Assembly: GCF_003148775.1 (NCBI RefSeq)
Contig: NZ_QGGW01000001.1
Location: forward strand, 434,001-498,000
Length of the DNA: 64,000 nt
Reading direction: 5' to 3'
Origin: Roseicyclus mahoneyensis
GTDB taxonomy: Bacteria; Pseudomonadota; Alphaproteobacteria; Rhodobacterales; Rhodobacteraceae
The position numbers and the translations under genes were made by a program. The stretch's first letter is position 1. The number at the start of each line of letters is the position of its first letter. Below, piece by piece: positions 25,286-34,863 of the stretch. The notes beneath the pieces were generated by a model. That model saw only the letters and a program-made list of their open reading frames with translations, was not told where the DNA came from and searched no databases.

Positions 25286-26377
25286 GTGAGCGGAAGTCTG
25301 GCCAAGATGATGCGTAGCGACGCAGGCAAGGGTCTGACGCTTGTCAGCCCGACCCTGATCTATGCGCTCTTGTTGCTGGCTGCACCCTTGGCCAGCATCG
25401 TCTTGCTGAGTTTCTGGACCCAGTTGGCCACGGTCGCGGGTCAGGCGCAGTTCGACCGCACGCTTCAGTTGTCCAACTACCGCGAGGCTCTGACCGATCC
25501 GCTTTATCGCGCGCTGATGCTGCGGTCGCTGCGCATCTCTGGCATGGTGATGCTGGTGACGGTCGTGCTTGCCTTTCCGGTGGCCTATTTCATCTCGTTC
25601 CACGTCCGGCCCGACCGCAAGTCGCTGTGGCTGTTCCTGATCACGATCCCCTTTTGGACCAGCTACCTGATCCGTGTATTCCTGTGGCGGGTGATCTTGG
25701 CCTACGACGGGCCGGTCAACAGCGGGCTCCTCGCGCTTGGCGTGATCGACGAGCCGCTGGGGTGGATCCTCTACAACGCCAATTCCGTGGTCATCACGCT
25801 GGCCCATGCCTATGCACCCTTCGCGATTCTGCCGATCTTCGTGGCGCTGGAAAAGATCGACCGCTCTTTGCTGGAGGCGGCGCGGGATCTGGGCGAGAGC
25901 AAGGCCATGACCTTTTTGCGGGTGACGCTGCCGCTGGCGATGCCCGGCGTTCTGGCGGCGGTGCTGATCGTCTTCATCCCCACCATCGGCGATTACGTCA
26001 CGCCGCAACTGGTGGGCGGATCGGGCGGCACGATGATCGCCAACAATATTCATGCGCAGATCTTTGCCCTCAACGACCGGCCGATGGGCGCGACGCTGGC
26101 GGTGCTGGCCATGCTGATCGTGGCCATGGTGCTGCTCTGGGGCATCGCGCGGGCGCGCTTCTGGCTCTGGCTGATGGACCGTGCGGGGGGCGGGTTTGCG
26201 GGCATCGGGCTGGCCCTCGCGGTCGCCGTGGCCGAGATCACCGTGATCCGGGTGGCCTTTTCCCAAGGGCCGGCGCTGATCGGGGCCGGGGCGTCGGTCA
26301 TCGCATTGCTGCTGGTGGCGACGGCGCTATCGGCCTTCATCTTGTGGCGCCTGCCCAAGGGGAGGTGGGGGATTTGA
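25286..26377 (+). CDS. spermidine/putrescine-type ABC transporter permease (PotB/PotH-like)
   Basis: 363 residues with at least six membrane segments and the permease EAA loop (SLLEAARDLGESKAMTFLRVTLPLAMPG) that contacts the ATPase. The C-terminus carries two extra hydrophobic stretches beyond the usual length of about 300. Start is a GTG at 25286; an ATG at 25307 is a shorter option. The stop overlaps the next permease start (TTGA). Confidence 0.85.
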   Translation: MSGSLAKMMRSDAGKGLTLVSPTLIYALLLLAAPLASIVLLSFWTQLATVAGQAQFDRTLQLSNYREALTDPLYRALMLRSLRISGMVMLVTVVLAFPVAYFISFHVRPDRKSLWLFLITIPFWTSYLIRVFLWRVILAYDGPVNSGLLALGVIDEPLGWILYNANSVVITLAHAYAPFAILPIFVALEKIDRSLLEAARDLGESKAMTFLRVTLPLAMPGVLAAVLIVFIPTIGDYVTPQLVGGSGGTMIANNIHAQIFALNDRPMGATLAVLAMLIVAMVLLWGIARARFWLWLMDRAGGGFAGIGLALAVAVAEITVIRVAFSQGPALIGAGASVIALLLVATALSAFILWRLPKGRWGI

Positions 26378-27180
26378 GGCTCAACCTTCTGGCCATTTTC
26401 GCTGCCGTCTACCTGTTGGTGCTCTATGCGCCGATCGTGTTGTTGCCGCTCTTCGCCTTCAACGACGGGACCGTGATCGCCTTTCCTCTCAGGGGCTTCA
26501 CGACGCAGTGGTTCGCGGCGCTGCTTGACACGCCGGCGCTGCATCAAGCGACCTTCAATTCGCTCGTGATCGCCGTCTCGACCGCGATCTTTGCCACGAT
26601 CCTCGGGCTTTTCGCGGCCCGCGCCGCCACGCGCTACGGCTTTCCGGCCAAGGCGGGGATCATCGGCTTCATCATGCTGCCGCTGGTCTTGCCCGAGGTG
26701 ATCGTGGCGATCTCGCTTCTGATCGTGCTGATGCAGCTGGGGCTCAACAGCGGCACGTGGTCGATCATCGCGGGCCACACGCTGATCTGTACGCCCTTTG
26801 CCATCGCCATCTTGCAGGGCAGTTTCGCCAACATGGACCGCAGTCTGGAGGAGGCGGCGGTGGATCTGGGGGAAACCGCGTGGTCGACCTTCCGGCTCAT
26901 CACCTTGCCGCTGGTCAGCCCGGGCATCATCGCGTCGCTGCTGATCTGTTTCACCATCTCGCTGGACGAGTTCATCATCGCCTTTTTCCTTTCGGGCAAC
27001 GAGCCGACGCTGCCGGTCTATCTCTGGGGGCAGTTGCGCTTTCCGGCGCGCCTGCCGGTGGTGATGGCGCTTGGCACGATCCTTGTCATCTTGTCTGTCC
27101 TGCTGCTTGTCGTTGCCGAAACCTTCCGCCGCCGTGGTTTGAAACGTGCGGGCCTGAAAGACACCGGAGGCTTCCTGTGA
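26374..27180 (+). CDS. spermidine/putrescine-type ABC transporter permease (PotC/PotI-like)
   Basis: 268 residues, six membrane segments, EAA loop SLEEAAVDLGETAWSTFRLITLPLVSPG. A TTG start at 26374 is chosen because GGAGG lies eight bases upstream and the codon overlaps the preceding stop. A GTG at 26365 would add three residues. The final part, ISLDEFIIAFFLSG, is a PotC-family signature. The stop overlaps the ATPase start by 4 bp. Confidence 0.87.
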   Translation: MRLNLLAIFAAVYLLVLYAPIVLLPLFAFNDGTVIAFPLRGFTTQWFAALLDTPALHQATFNSLVIAVSTAIFATILGLFAARAATRYGFPAKAGIIGFIMLPLVLPEVIVAISLLIVLMQLGLNSGTWSIIAGHTLICTPFAIAILQGSFANMDRSLEEAAVDLGETAWSTFRLITLPLVSPGIIASLLICFTISLDEFIIAFFLSGNEPTLPVYLWGQLRFPARLPVVMALGTILVILSVLLLVVAETFRRRGLKRAGLKDTGGFL

Positions 27181-28280
27181 GCCAGAAAACCCCCATCGTC
27201 ACGCTGACCGGCGTGCAGAAATACTACGGCGACTATCACGCGCTGCGCGGGATCACGGCCGAGATCGGGCAGGGTGAGTTCTTTTCGCTGCTCGGCCCCT
27301 CGGGCTGCGGCAAGACCACGCTTCTGCGCTCCATCGCTGGGTTCGAGGATCTGTCCGAGGGGCAGTTGTTGCTGGATGGACGCGACATGGAGGGGGTGCC
27401 GCCGAACAAGCGGCCGACCAACATGGTGTTCCAGTCCTACGCGATTTTCCCGCATATGAATGTTGCCGAAAACGTGGGCTTCGGCCTGCGCCGGTCCTCG
27501 ATGTCGACCGAGGAAAAACGTCGGGCCGTGGGTGAGGCGCTGGAGATGGTGGGGCTGGGCAAGTTCGGGGCGCGCGCGGCCCATGCACTCTCGGGCGGGC
27601 AGCGGCAGCGGGTGGCGCTGGCGCGCGCGCTGATCATGAAGCCCAAGGTGCTGCTGCTCGATGAGCCTTTGTCGGCGCTCGACAAGAAGATGCGCGAGGT
27701 GATGCAGGTCGAACTGATCCGCCTGCAGCGAGAGGTTGGCATCACCTTCATCCTCGTCACCCATGACCAGGAAGAAGCGCTGGTGATGTCGGACCGCATC
27801 GCCGTGATGTTCGAGGGCGAAATCGCACAACTGGCCGATCCCGAGACGCTTTACCGCCGCCCCAATTCGCGCCGCGTGGCGGAATTCATCGGGATGATGA
27901 ACTTCCTGCCCGCGACCGTGTTGCCCACGGGGCCGGGCGGCGGGCGCGTCGCACTTGAGGTCGCGGGTCTTGGCCGCGCCGAGCTGGAGACGGCGCAATG
28001 CCCCGGAGGTGCCGCCATCGGTGAGGCCGAGATCGGGTTGCGCCCGGAAAGCCTCACCGTGCTTTACGAAGGTCAGAGTGCGGAGGGTGGCCGTGAGGCA
28101 GAAGGCACGGTGCGCGAGGTCGTTTATTACGGCGACATGACCTATTACGACATCTTGATCGACGGCGCGCCATCGCCGGTGCGGGTGTCGATGCGAAACA
28201 TGCCCGGCCGGCGCGTGCTGGATTTCGGCGCGCGGGCAAGGCTGGCCTGGGACCCGCGGGCGATGGTGCTGTTTTGCTGA
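27177..28280 (+). CDS. spermidine/putrescine-type ABC transporter ATP-binding protein (PotA-like)
   Basis: 367 residues from GTG. Walker A GPSGCGKT at 40-47, signature LSGGQRQRVALARAL, Walker B VLLLDEPLSALD, H-loop histidine in VTHDQEEA, and a C-terminal TOBE domain. It energises import by the two permeases encoded before it (all overlapping). No binding protein is encoded in the operon; a PotD-like one lies about 10 kb away at 37920. Confidence 0.92.
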   Translation: MSQKTPIVTLTGVQKYYGDYHALRGITAEIGQGEFFSLLGPSGCGKTTLLRSIAGFEDLSEGQLLLDGRDMEGVPPNKRPTNMVFQSYAIFPHMNVAENVGFGLRRSSMSTEEKRRAVGEALEMVGLGKFGARAAHALSGGQRQRVALARALIMKPKVLLLDEPLSALDKKMREVMQVELIRLQREVGITFILVTHDQEEALVMSDRIAVMFEGEIAQLADPETLYRRPNSRRVAEFIGMMNFLPATVLPTGPGGGRVALEVAGLGRAELETAQCPGGAAIGEAEIGLRPESLTVLYEGQSAEGGREAEGTVREVVYYGDMTYYDILIDGAPSPVRVSMRNMPGRRVLDFGARARLAWDPRAMVLFC

Positions 28281-28283
28281 AGG

Positions 28284-29645
28284 CTAGCGGCGCGTCACGG
28301 TGAGCCAGATGCCGTCCCTGGCCCTGACCGTCAAATAGGCGACAGGGACAGGAACGCGGTCGGCCACGGTCTCGAACTTAAAGGCGCGCACCAGCATCGC
28401 CAGCAAGAGCGGCCCCTCGACCATGGCGAAGCCCGCCCCTGTGCAGACCCGGGCGCCCGCCGAGAAGGGGATGAAGGCCTCGCGCAGGCAGGTCTTGCCG
28501 TTTTCGGTCTGAAACCGCGCGGGGTCAAAGCCGTCGGGATTGTCCCAGAGCCGCTCGTGCCGGTGCAGGTGCCAAGGCGAGAGGACAATCTGCGCGGCAC
28601 GCGGCAAGGTCCGGTTGCGGAACTGCTCGGGTCTTGTCGTTTCGCGCACCATCATGGGCACGGGCGGATAAAGCCGCAGCGTCTCACGGAAGATGTCGCG
28701 CGCAAGGCGCAGCTTGCCCATGACGGCGAAATCGGGGCCTTGGGCCAAGGCTGTCTCGGCCTCTTTTGCCAGCCTGTCTTGCCACTCCGGGTAGCGCGCC
28801 AGAAGGTAGAGCGCCCAGCCAAGCGCGGAGGCGCTGGTCTCGTGACCCGCCAGAAAGAAGATCGCAACCTGATCGACCATCTCCTCGGTGGTGAAGCGCG
28901 CGCCGGTCTGGGGATCGGCGGTGGTCATGATCTTGGTCGCCAGATCGTCCGGTGCTGTGCCCGCCGCGATGGCCGCCATGCGGTCGGCGGTCAACTGGGT
29001 GATGAGCGCGCGGATCGCCATGGCGGTGCGGCGCGTCTCGGCCCGGTGGCCGCGGGGCATCCAGCCGGGTAGGGGGATGAAGGCGGCCGCGTTCAAGATG
29101 GGTTGGGTGCGTTGATAGGCGCGGAACTGGTGGAACACCTGCGCTGCGATCTCGTCCTCGATCGGCAGGGAAAACAGCGTTCGGAATATGACGTCGGCGG
29201 CGGCATGGCTCATGTCCTCCTCGACCTCGCGTGGGCCGGGGGCAATGCGCGCCACCGCGGCCTCGCCTGCCGCCCACATGGCGGGAAAGGTGTCGCGCAG
29301 GCGGCCGCCCTCGAAGGCGGGGTCGATGATGCGGCGTTGCCGCTGCCATTCGGCGCCATTGGTGAGAAACACCGAACGTCCCAAAAGCGGCCTCAGCCCC
29401 TCTCCCACGCGGTCGGATTTGGGGAAATCCATAGGGCGGGCCTTGAGCACCTCGTCGATCAGCGCGGGCTGGTTGATCAGGTAGCTGCGGAAGAACGGCG
29501 TGCGGAATTCCGCCATCCACGCCCGGTAGAGCCGCGCGGGCTGGGCCGACAAGATGTCTTGCCGAAAGAGCCGCATGTAGCGCCAGAGCGAGACGCGATC
29601 AGCGCGGGCGGGCGGTTTCGGGGGCAGGTCGGGCGCGTGGGTCAT
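28284..29645 (-). CDS. cytochrome P450
   Basis: 453 residues. Heme-ligand cysteine C401 in FSAGARVCTG, I-helix oxygen-activation motif AGHETSAS and K-helix ETLR are all intact. There is no membrane anchor, so it is a soluble bacterial P450. The sequence style (GHxTSA, PxxxHRHxxLWDNP) recalls fatty-acid or terpenoid oxidising groups, but the substrate is unknown. It is the last gene of a minus operon, overlapping the membrane hydrolase gene by 4 bp; no ferredoxin or reductase is adjacent. Confidence 0.9.
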   Translation of the reverse strand: MTHAPDLPPKPPARADRVSLWRYMRLFRQDILSAQPARLYRAWMAEFRTPFFRSYLINQPALIDEVLKARPMDFPKSDRVGEGLRPLLGRSVFLTNGAEWQRQRRIIDPAFEGGRLRDTFPAMWAAGEAAVARIAPGPREVEEDMSHAAADVIFRTLFSLPIEDEIAAQVFHQFRAYQRTQPILNAAAFIPLPGWMPRGHRAETRRTAMAIRALITQLTADRMAAIAAGTAPDDLATKIMTTADPQTGARFTTEEMVDQVAIFFLAGHETSASALGWALYLLARYPEWQDRLAKEAETALAQGPDFAVMGKLRLARDIFRETLRLYPPVPMMVRETTRPEQFRNRTLPRAAQIVLSPWHLHRHERLWDNPDGFDPARFQTENGKTCLREAFIPFSAGARVCTGAGFAMVEGPLLLAMLVRAFKFETVADRVPVPVAYLTVRARDGIWLTVTRR

Positions 29646-30880
29646 GCGGCCACGCCCGTGTGCCGGTTCACGGCGCGTTCGATCCGGCTCTTCGAGGGCG
29701 CGCGGGTCGCAAAGCGCGCGCCCAGCGTCAGGGGGCCGGCCGTGATGCGGAAGTAATCGTAGTCGTCGGGGCGGCCCGGCAGGTTGTCGAAAGCGTTGAG
29801 GTACTGGAAATGCAGCTCGAAGAGCCGCCAGCGCAGCGCTGTCTGGGTTTCGGGTTTCAGCGTCTGCGTGAAGGCCGCCGAGATCACGAGCGGCCAGCGC
29901 TTGCCCGGCGGTGCCACGCCCGAGACCGCCACAGGGTCGCACAGCGCAAAGGCGCAGCCATCGCCGGGAGCGGTCACATCGACCCAAGCGACGGTCTGCG
30001 CGCTGAGATAGGCCAGATCGGCGCGCAGGCGGGTGGCGCGTGGCAAGAAGCTGACCATCGGCACCACATGGCCAAGCGTGAGCAGCGACAGCGTGGGGCC
30101 ATCCGCGGGCACCCGCCCCGCCCGGATCAGATCGGCCAGCACCGAGATGGCGATGTAGGCCCCCGAGGAATGACCGACGACCAGCACCTCGTTCACGTCG
30201 CTGGCAAGTGCTGTGGCGATGCGGTCGGCGAACAGGGCCATCCGCGCCTCTTGCTCAGGCGGGTAGGCACCGCCGTGGCGGGAGGAGAAGGCGTAATCCT
30301 TCATCAGATACCAAGCGTAAAGGTGATCGCGCCGCGCGCACCAGCGCAGGAAGAGCCAGACAGCGGCGATGAACGCGAGGGTGCGGATCGCGGCGGCAAG
30401 CATAGTGGGCAGGGCAAGCCCGGCAACGGCAACAAGCCAAACCACCACGGCCCCCAGCGCGGCGCCCGCCAGCAGGGCCAGCACAAGCTGCCCCAGAAGG
30501 ACCAGAACAGGGTAGAGCGCGGCGATCACCGGCCCTTTCCTCAGCCGCATCAGCCGGAACAGCGCGCCCGATCCGACATAGGCCCAGGCCGTGCGTGCCA
30601 GCGCCAGATAGGTCGCAAGGATGCCGCCCTTCATGCCCGCCTGCACGATATCGGCCCAGTACAGCACCTCGAGCCCCGTGGTGACCTCGGCCCCTTCGAT
30701 CCGGGCGGTTACCCCCCAGCCGAAACGCGCGCCCTGCGGGGCCACGCCCTTGTCGATCTCGTAGCCCGACAGCGCCGCTTGACGCGCCGCCTCGCGCCGG
30801 TAGCGTTCTCGGTAGGCACGCGGCGGCACCGGGTCAAAGCCGGGGATGTAGAAGACATGCCTGCGCGTCACCTGCGTCAT
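29642..30880 (-). CDS. membrane-anchored alpha/beta hydrolase-like protein
   Basis: 412 residues. It opens with RRHVFYIPGFDP (a lipase-like strand plus oxyanion segment). Residues about 110-190 hold two to four hydrophobic segments. The nucleophile elbow VVGHSSGAY (G-H-S-S-G) comes in the second half. A serine hydrolase acting at the inner membrane is likely, with a possible lipid substrate. The start at 30880 (MTQVTRR) was chosen over a near-upstream ATG. It is translationally coupled to the P450 gene, hinting at a shared substrate (inference). Confidence 0.75.
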   Translation of the reverse strand: MTQVTRRHVFYIPGFDPVPPRAYRERYRREAARQAALSGYEIDKGVAPQGARFGWGVTARIEGAEVTTGLEVLYWADIVQAGMKGGILATYLALARTAWAYVGSGALFRLMRLRKGPVIAALYPVLVLLGQLVLALLAGAALGAVVVWLVAVAGLALPTMLAAAIRTLAFIAAVWLFLRWCARRDHLYAWYLMKDYAFSSRHGGAYPPEQEARMALFADRIATALASDVNEVLVVGHSSGAYIAISVLADLIRAGRVPADGPTLSLLTLGHVVPMVSFLPRATRLRADLAYLSAQTVAWVDVTAPGDGCAFALCDPVAVSGVAPPGKRWPLVISAAFTQTLKPETQTALRWRLFELHFQYLNAFDNLPGRPDDYDYFRITAGPLTLGARFATRAPSKSRIERAVNRHTGVAA

Positions 30881-30922
30881 GGGGCGCAGCATAGCGGGCG
30901 ATTGCGGCGGGTATAGGGCCTG

Positions 30923-31678
30923 TCAGCCGAGCGCGCCAAGTGCGGGAAAGGTTTCCAGGAGCCAGAAGGAAAAGGCCGAAAAAGCCCCGGTGATCAGCGC
31001 CACCCCGACCGCGACCAGCAAAAGGCCCATGATCCGTTCGATCGTCTTCATGTGGCGCTTCATGCGCCCCATGATGCCCATCGCCCGGTCGATGAAGGCG
31101 GCCGCCAGCAAGAAAGGGATGCCCAGACCCACGGCATAGACGGCCAAAAGCGTGGTGCCGCGCGTCACGCTGGCCTCCATCGCCGCAATGGACAGGATCG
31201 CGCCAAGCTGCGGGCCGATGCAGGGCGTCCAGCCAAAGGCGAAGGCAAGGCCCAGAACATAGGCGCCCAAGGCCGAGCCGCCCCGGTCGCCCGCATCCAG
31301 CCGTGCCTCGCGGTTGAGGATCGGGATGGTGATGACGCCCAGAAAATGCAGGCCGAAGACGATGATGACGGCGCCCGCGATCTGTCCCAGCAGGATTTGG
31401 TTTTGCAAGAAGAACTGGCCGAAGATCGAGGCGGTGAAGCCAAGGAAGACGAACACCGTCGACAGCCCCAGCACAAAGAACAGGGCCGCCGCCAGCGCCT
31501 TGCGCCGGGCCGCGCGCGTGTCGCCGTCGATCTCGGCCATGGTGATGCCGCCCATATAGGCAAGGTAGGGCGGCACGATCGGCAGGACGCAGGGGCTCAG
31601 AAAGCTCAAGATTCCCGCGGCGAAGGCCACGAGCATCGCAGGCAAAAGGCTGGCGTCAAAGAGGTCGATCCCGAACAT
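30923..31678 (-). CDS. ccdA: cytochrome c biogenesis protein CcdA
   Basis: 251 residues with six membrane segments. The two redox cysteines are in the usual places: FLSPCVLPIVPPYLAYMGG in the first helix and GWTPCIGPQLG in the fourth. CcdA carries electrons from cytoplasmic thioredoxin to periplasmic thiol proteins for cytochrome c maturation. The length matches the short CcdA type. It is the first gene of the unit with the hydrolase (42-bp gap) and P450. Confidence 0.93.
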   Translation of the reverse strand: MFGIDLFDASLLPAMLVAFAAGILSFLSPCVLPIVPPYLAYMGGITMAEIDGDTRAARRKALAAALFFVLGLSTVFVFLGFTASIFGQFFLQNQILLGQIAGAVIIVFGLHFLGVITIPILNREARLDAGDRGGSALGAYVLGLAFAFGWTPCIGPQLGAILSIAAMEASVTRGTTLLAVYAVGLGIPFLLAAAFIDRAMGIMGRMKRHMKTIERIMGLLLVAVGVALITGAFSAFSFWLLETFPALGALG

Positions 31679-31765
31679 GGGTTTGGGTCTAGCCGGTTCG
31701 ATGCGGGGCGTCACGCGCCAACGCGTCACATTCGCGTGGCTTTTCGCGCGGCGTATCGCAAGCGC

Positions 31766-31993
31766 ATGGAATGGGATGTGGAAATCGACGCGCAGGGGCT
31801 GAAATGCCCGCTTCCGGTCTTGCGGCTGAGGCAAAAGCTTGCCGTGTTGCGGCCGGGGCAGGTGGTGCGGTTGGTGGTCGACGACCCGATGGCCGAGATC
31901 GACGTGCCGCATTTCTGCGCGGAAGGTGGGCACCGGTTGGTGGGGCAGGGCGTCGAGGGGCGGGGGGCAGTGTTCTTCGTGGCCAAGGGGTAG
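31766..31993 (+). CDS. TusA-family sulfurtransferase
   Basis: 75 residues. The CPxP motif (GLKCPLPVL) near residue 14 holds the sulfur-carrying cysteine, followed by the beta-alpha-beta fold (VVRLVVDDPMAEIDVPHFC). Such proteins pass sulfane sulfur for tRNA thiolation, molybdenum cofactor or sulfur oxidation. It is divergent from ccdA with an 87-bp gap. The start at 31766 (MEWDVEIDA) has a modest ribosome binding site. Confidence 0.85.
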   Translation: MEWDVEIDAQGLKCPLPVLRLRQKLAVLRPGQVVRLVVDDPMAEIDVPHFCAEGGHRLVGQGVEGRGAVFFVAKG

Positions 31994-32071
31994 TTGCGGG
32001 AGTTTTGCTGCAGCAAAACGCAACGGAAACCTGCAGTTTTCCGAAACGCGAAACTGCAGTTTCGCGACGCC

Positions 32072-32317
32072 TCAGTCGGATTTGCGTGGGCGCAGGATAC
32101 GCACGGGGTCTTGATTGCAGAAGATGATGATCTGACCCGCGTTCTCGATCGCGCGAAACCCCCTTCGATAGACCTCGGAAATGAAGGCATCGCGTCCGAT
32201 GTAGCGGTCCACATCGCGGGCGGCCCGTCTAATGACCTTTCCGTCGCGGACAAGGTGCGACTTGAACACATCCTGAAGAAAAGCCTCGGGCGAGGTATTT
32301 GGGGGCAATCGGTCCAT
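32072..32317 (-). CDS. small conserved protein of unknown function (paralogue of the 3037-3273 gene)
   Basis: 81 residues. The core VIRRAARDVDRYIGRDAF.SEVYRRGFRAIENAGQIIIFCNQDPVRIL matches the small protein of the corrinoid operon; conserved points are the RR pair, the acidic D/E-x-GR-x-F helix, the E-x-RRG turn and the GQ-hydrophobic-FC strand. The C-terminus (RPRKSD) differs. The ATG at 32317 is preceded by AAGGTGG in a leader whose upstream bases (TTAACCGGAATCGGG) also resemble the paralogue's. It is the last of a fumC-DUF4169-RHH-small gene series, 34 bp after the RHH gene. Confidence 0.72.
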   Translation of the reverse strand: MDRLPPNTSPEAFLQDVFKSHLVRDGKVIRRAARDVDRYIGRDAFISEVYRRGFRAIENAGQIIIFCNQDPVRILRPRKSD

Positions 32318-32351
32318 GCCCCACCTTTTCCCGATTCCGGTTAACGCCGCC

Positions 32352-32573
32352 CTAACGCCCCGCCTTGACCGCTTCGAGCACATGCACCCGGATCGCCGCC
32401 GCCAGACCCGAGGTCACGCCGCGGCCCCCGTCGATTTCGGCCACCAGCTCGTTGACGGATTTGCCCTGCGCCTCGGCCAGCCGCTGCAATTCGGTCCAGA
32501 AGGCATCTTCCAGCGATACGCTGGTGCGGTGCCCGCGCAGGGTCAGCGAATGTTTCCGCGGCCGGCCGGTCAT
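32352..32573 (-). CDS. ribbon-helix-helix domain protein
   Basis: 73 residues. The N-terminal strand-helix-helix (LRGHRTSVSLEDAFWTELQRLAEAQGKSVNELVAEID) is the RHH_4 type found in alphaproteobacteria, a DNA-binding fold. It overlaps the DUF4169 gene by 4 bp, so it is coexpressed with fumC. The target is unknown; autoregulation of the operon is a reasonable guess. Confidence 0.82.
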   Translation of the reverse strand: MTGRPRKHSLTLRGHRTSVSLEDAFWTELQRLAEAQGKSVNELVAEIDGGRGVTSGLAAAIRVHVLEAVKAGR

Positions 32574-32758
32574 TCCTCCGCGTCCTCGCGGCGGTGGGCG
32601 TCCAGATGTCGGGCGGCCTTGTCGGCAGCCTGTGCCTGCGTCGCGCGCTCGGCCTTGGTCAAACCGAACTTCGCGGCATTGGCATCGGCCTTTTGCCGCT
32701 TGTCATCCCGCGCGCGGGTCTTGCGCGCGCGGGTCAGGTTGACCACCTTTCCGGTCAT
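32570..32758 (-). CDS. DUF4169 family protein
   Basis: 62 residues, very basic and alanine-rich, single long helix predicted ([34 protein letters not shown]). The pattern matches DUF4169, a short alphaproteobacterial family often beside fumC. It overlaps both neighbours by 4 bp. The function is unknown. Confidence 0.82.
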   Translation of the reverse strand: MTGKVVNLTRARKTRARDDKRQKADANAAKFGLTKAERATQAQAADKAARHLDAHRREDAEE

Positions 32759-34146
32759 GACGGGCCGATCATGTCCTCGGGGCGGACCACGCGGTCAAAG
32801 GTTTCCGCGTCGACAAAGCCAAGCGCGATCGCCTCTTCGCGCAGAGTCGTGCCGTTCTTGTGCGCGGTCTTTGCGACCTTGGTGGCGTTGTCATAGCCAA
32901 TGGTGGGTGCAAGCGCCGTCACCAGCATCAGGCTTTCCCGCATCAGCTTGCCGATCCGCTCGACATTGGCCTCGGTCCCCTCCAGCATCCTGAGCGTGAA
33001 GCTGTCGGCGGCATGGCCCAAAAGCGTCATGGATTGCAGCAGGTTGTAGGCCATCATCGGATTGTAGACATTCAGCTCAAAGTGACCCTGCGACCCGGCA
33101 AAGGAAATCGCCGCGTCATTGCCAAGGATATGGGCGCAGACCTGCGTCATGGCCTCGGCCTGCGTCGGGTTCACCTTGCCCGGCATGATGGAACTGCCCG
33201 GCTCGTTTTCGGGCAGGATCAGCTCGCCCAGACCCGAGCGCGGGCCGGAACCCAGAAACCGCATGTCATTGGCGATCTTGTAGCAGGCCATTGCAACCGT
33301 CTTGACCGCGCCCGACATGAAGACCATCGCGTCATGGGCGGCCAGCGCCTCGAACTTGTTGGGTGCGGTAACGAAGGGCAGGCCGGTGATCTCGGCGATC
33401 TTGGCCGCGACCGTGGTATCCCAGCCCTTTTCGGTGTTGAGCCCGGTGCCCACGGCGGTGCCGCCTTGGGCCAGCTCGTAGATGCCGGGCAGCGCCAGCT
33501 TGATGCGCGCGATGCCGTTGCGGATCTGCATGGCGTAGCCCGAAAACTCCTGCCCCAAGGTCAGGGGCGTTGCGTCTTGCGTATGGGTGCGGCCGATCTT
33601 GATGATGTCGCGGAACGCCTCGGCCTTGGCCTCAAGCCCCTCGGCCAGTTTCTCGAGCCCCGGGATGAGTACCTCGTGGCAGGTGACGGCGGCGGCAATG
33701 TGCATGGCGGTCGGGAAGGTGTCGTTCGACGACTGGCCCATGTTGCAATGGTCATTGGGGTGGACCGGCGTCTTGGAGCCGATCACGCCGCCCAGCATCT
33801 CGATGGCGCGATTGGAAATCACCTCGTTCGCGTTCATGTTCGACTGCGTGCCCGAGCCCGTCTGCCAGACGACCAGAGGGAAATGATCGTCGAGCTTGCC
33901 CTCGATCACCTCTTGCGCGGCGGCGATCATCGCGTCGGCAAGCGGCGCGTCCAGCTTGCCGCTGGCCTTGTTCACCTCGGCGCAGGCGCGTTTGATGACG
34001 CCCAGCGCGCGCACGATGGCCACGGGCTGTTTCTCCCAGCCGATTGGGAAATTCATGATGGAGCGCTGCGTCTGCGCGCCCCAATAGCGGTCGGCTGGCA
34101 CTTCGAGCGGTCCGAAACTGTCGGATTCTGTGCGAGTGGCTGTCAT
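32755..34146 (-). CDS. fumC: fumarate hydratase class II
   Basis: 463 residues; oxygen-stable TCA-cycle enzyme hydrating fumarate to malate. The superfamily signature [13 protein letters not shown] is present, as are the substrate segments [13 protein letters not shown] and [14 protein letters not shown]. Start at 34146 ([12 protein letters not shown]) follows GGAGGGACC. It heads an operon with three small genes; no class I (iron-sulfur) fumarase is visible in the window. Confidence 0.95.
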   Translation of the reverse strand: MTATRTESDSFGPLEVPADRYWGAQTQRSIMNFPIGWEKQPVAIVRALGVIKRACAEVNKASGKLDAPLADAMIAAAQEVIEGKLDDHFPLVVWQTGSGTQSNMNANEVISNRAIEMLGGVIGSKTPVHPNDHCNMGQSSNDTFPTAMHIAAAVTCHEVLIPGLEKLAEGLEAKAEAFRDIIKIGRTHTQDATPLTLGQEFSGYAMQIRNGIARIKLALPGIYELAQGGTAVGTGLNTEKGWDTTVAAKIAEITGLPFVTAPNKFEALAAHDAMVFMSGAVKTVAMACYKIANDMRFLGSGPRSGLGELILPENEPGSSIMPGKVNPTQAEAMTQVCAHILGNDAAISFAGSQGHFELNVYNPMMAYNLLQSMTLLGHAADSFTLRMLEGTEANVERIGKLMRESLMLVTALAPTIGYDNATKVAKTAHKNGTTLREEAIALGFVDAETFDRVVRPEDMIGPS

Positions 34147-34218
34147 CTTGGTCCCTCCGGTATGCCGTTGCATGCCGTTTATCGCCGCGCTGCGCGGCCT
34201 GCAATGCGCCCGCGTGCC

Positions 34219-34782
34219 TCAGTGTGCGGTTCTGGTGAAGCGATAGACCCGGGCGGGCGGCATGTTCCACCAAATCTTGTGCGAAACGGTCCACTGAAGG
34301 TCCAGTTCCTCGCGCACGGCGCGCGCGACGGGGGGCTTGGGGCCATAGGTGAACTGCACATAGCTGCCGCCCGGGCGGACGCGCTGGAAGGTGCCGGTCA
34401 GGATGTCGCGTTGCAAGCCCAAGGGCATCGACAAGAGCGGCAGGCCCGAGACCACGGCCTGCGCATCGTTCACGGCCAAGCTGCCGACCTCGCCCGCGCT
34501 CATCTGATGGACGTTCAGGCGTGGAAAGCGGGCGCGCAGGCGGTCGCAGAACTCGGGGTTCATCTCGATGGAATGAAGGTCTTCTTGCGCCACGCCGCGG
34601 TCCAGAATGGCCTGCGTGATGTTGCCCGTGCCCGCGCCCAGCTCGATCACGGGGCCCGCCGCAGGGTCGATCCGCGCCACCATCTCGGCACAGAGGAACC
34701 GCGAGGAGGGAGCAAGGGCCACGACCTGATGCGGGCGGCGCAAGAGCTGCCCCATGAAGAGGGAGAAATCGCTGGACGCCAT
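34219..34782 (-). CDS. PmtA-like class I SAM-dependent methyltransferase
   Basis: 187 residues. SAM-binding GPVIELGAGTGNITQAIL is preceded by APSSRFLCAEMV, the opening typical of PmtA-type phospholipid N-methyltransferases and of related KsgA-like enzymes. A later QFTYGPKPPV segment and PPARVYRF fit the PmtA side. It may methylate phosphatidylethanolamine towards phosphatidylcholine, though substrate specificity cannot be shown by sequence. Start at 34782 (MASSDFSLF). Confidence 0.72.
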   Translation of the reverse strand: MASSDFSLFMGQLLRRPHQVVALAPSSRFLCAEMVARIDPAAGPVIELGAGTGNITQAILDRGVAQEDLHSIEMNPEFCDRLRARFPRLNVHQMSAGEVGSLAVNDAQAVVSGLPLLSMPLGLQRDILTGTFQRVRPGGSYVQFTYGPKPPVARAVREELDLQWTVSHKIWWNMPPARVYRFTRTAH

Positions 34783-34838
34783 GGGATTAAATGCCTGACA
34801 GGGACGCAATTGCGGGCAGTTCTACCCGGTCACGGGCC

Positions 34839-34853
34839 CGGGGCAAGCCCCCG
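34839..34853. terminator. short GC hairpin after the SspB gene
   Basis: GGGGC-AA-GCCCC with adjacent paired bases, between the SspB stop and the methyltransferase start. There is no U-tract, so only a weak terminator is likely. Confidence 0.3.
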
Positions 34854-34863
34854 TATGGCACGC

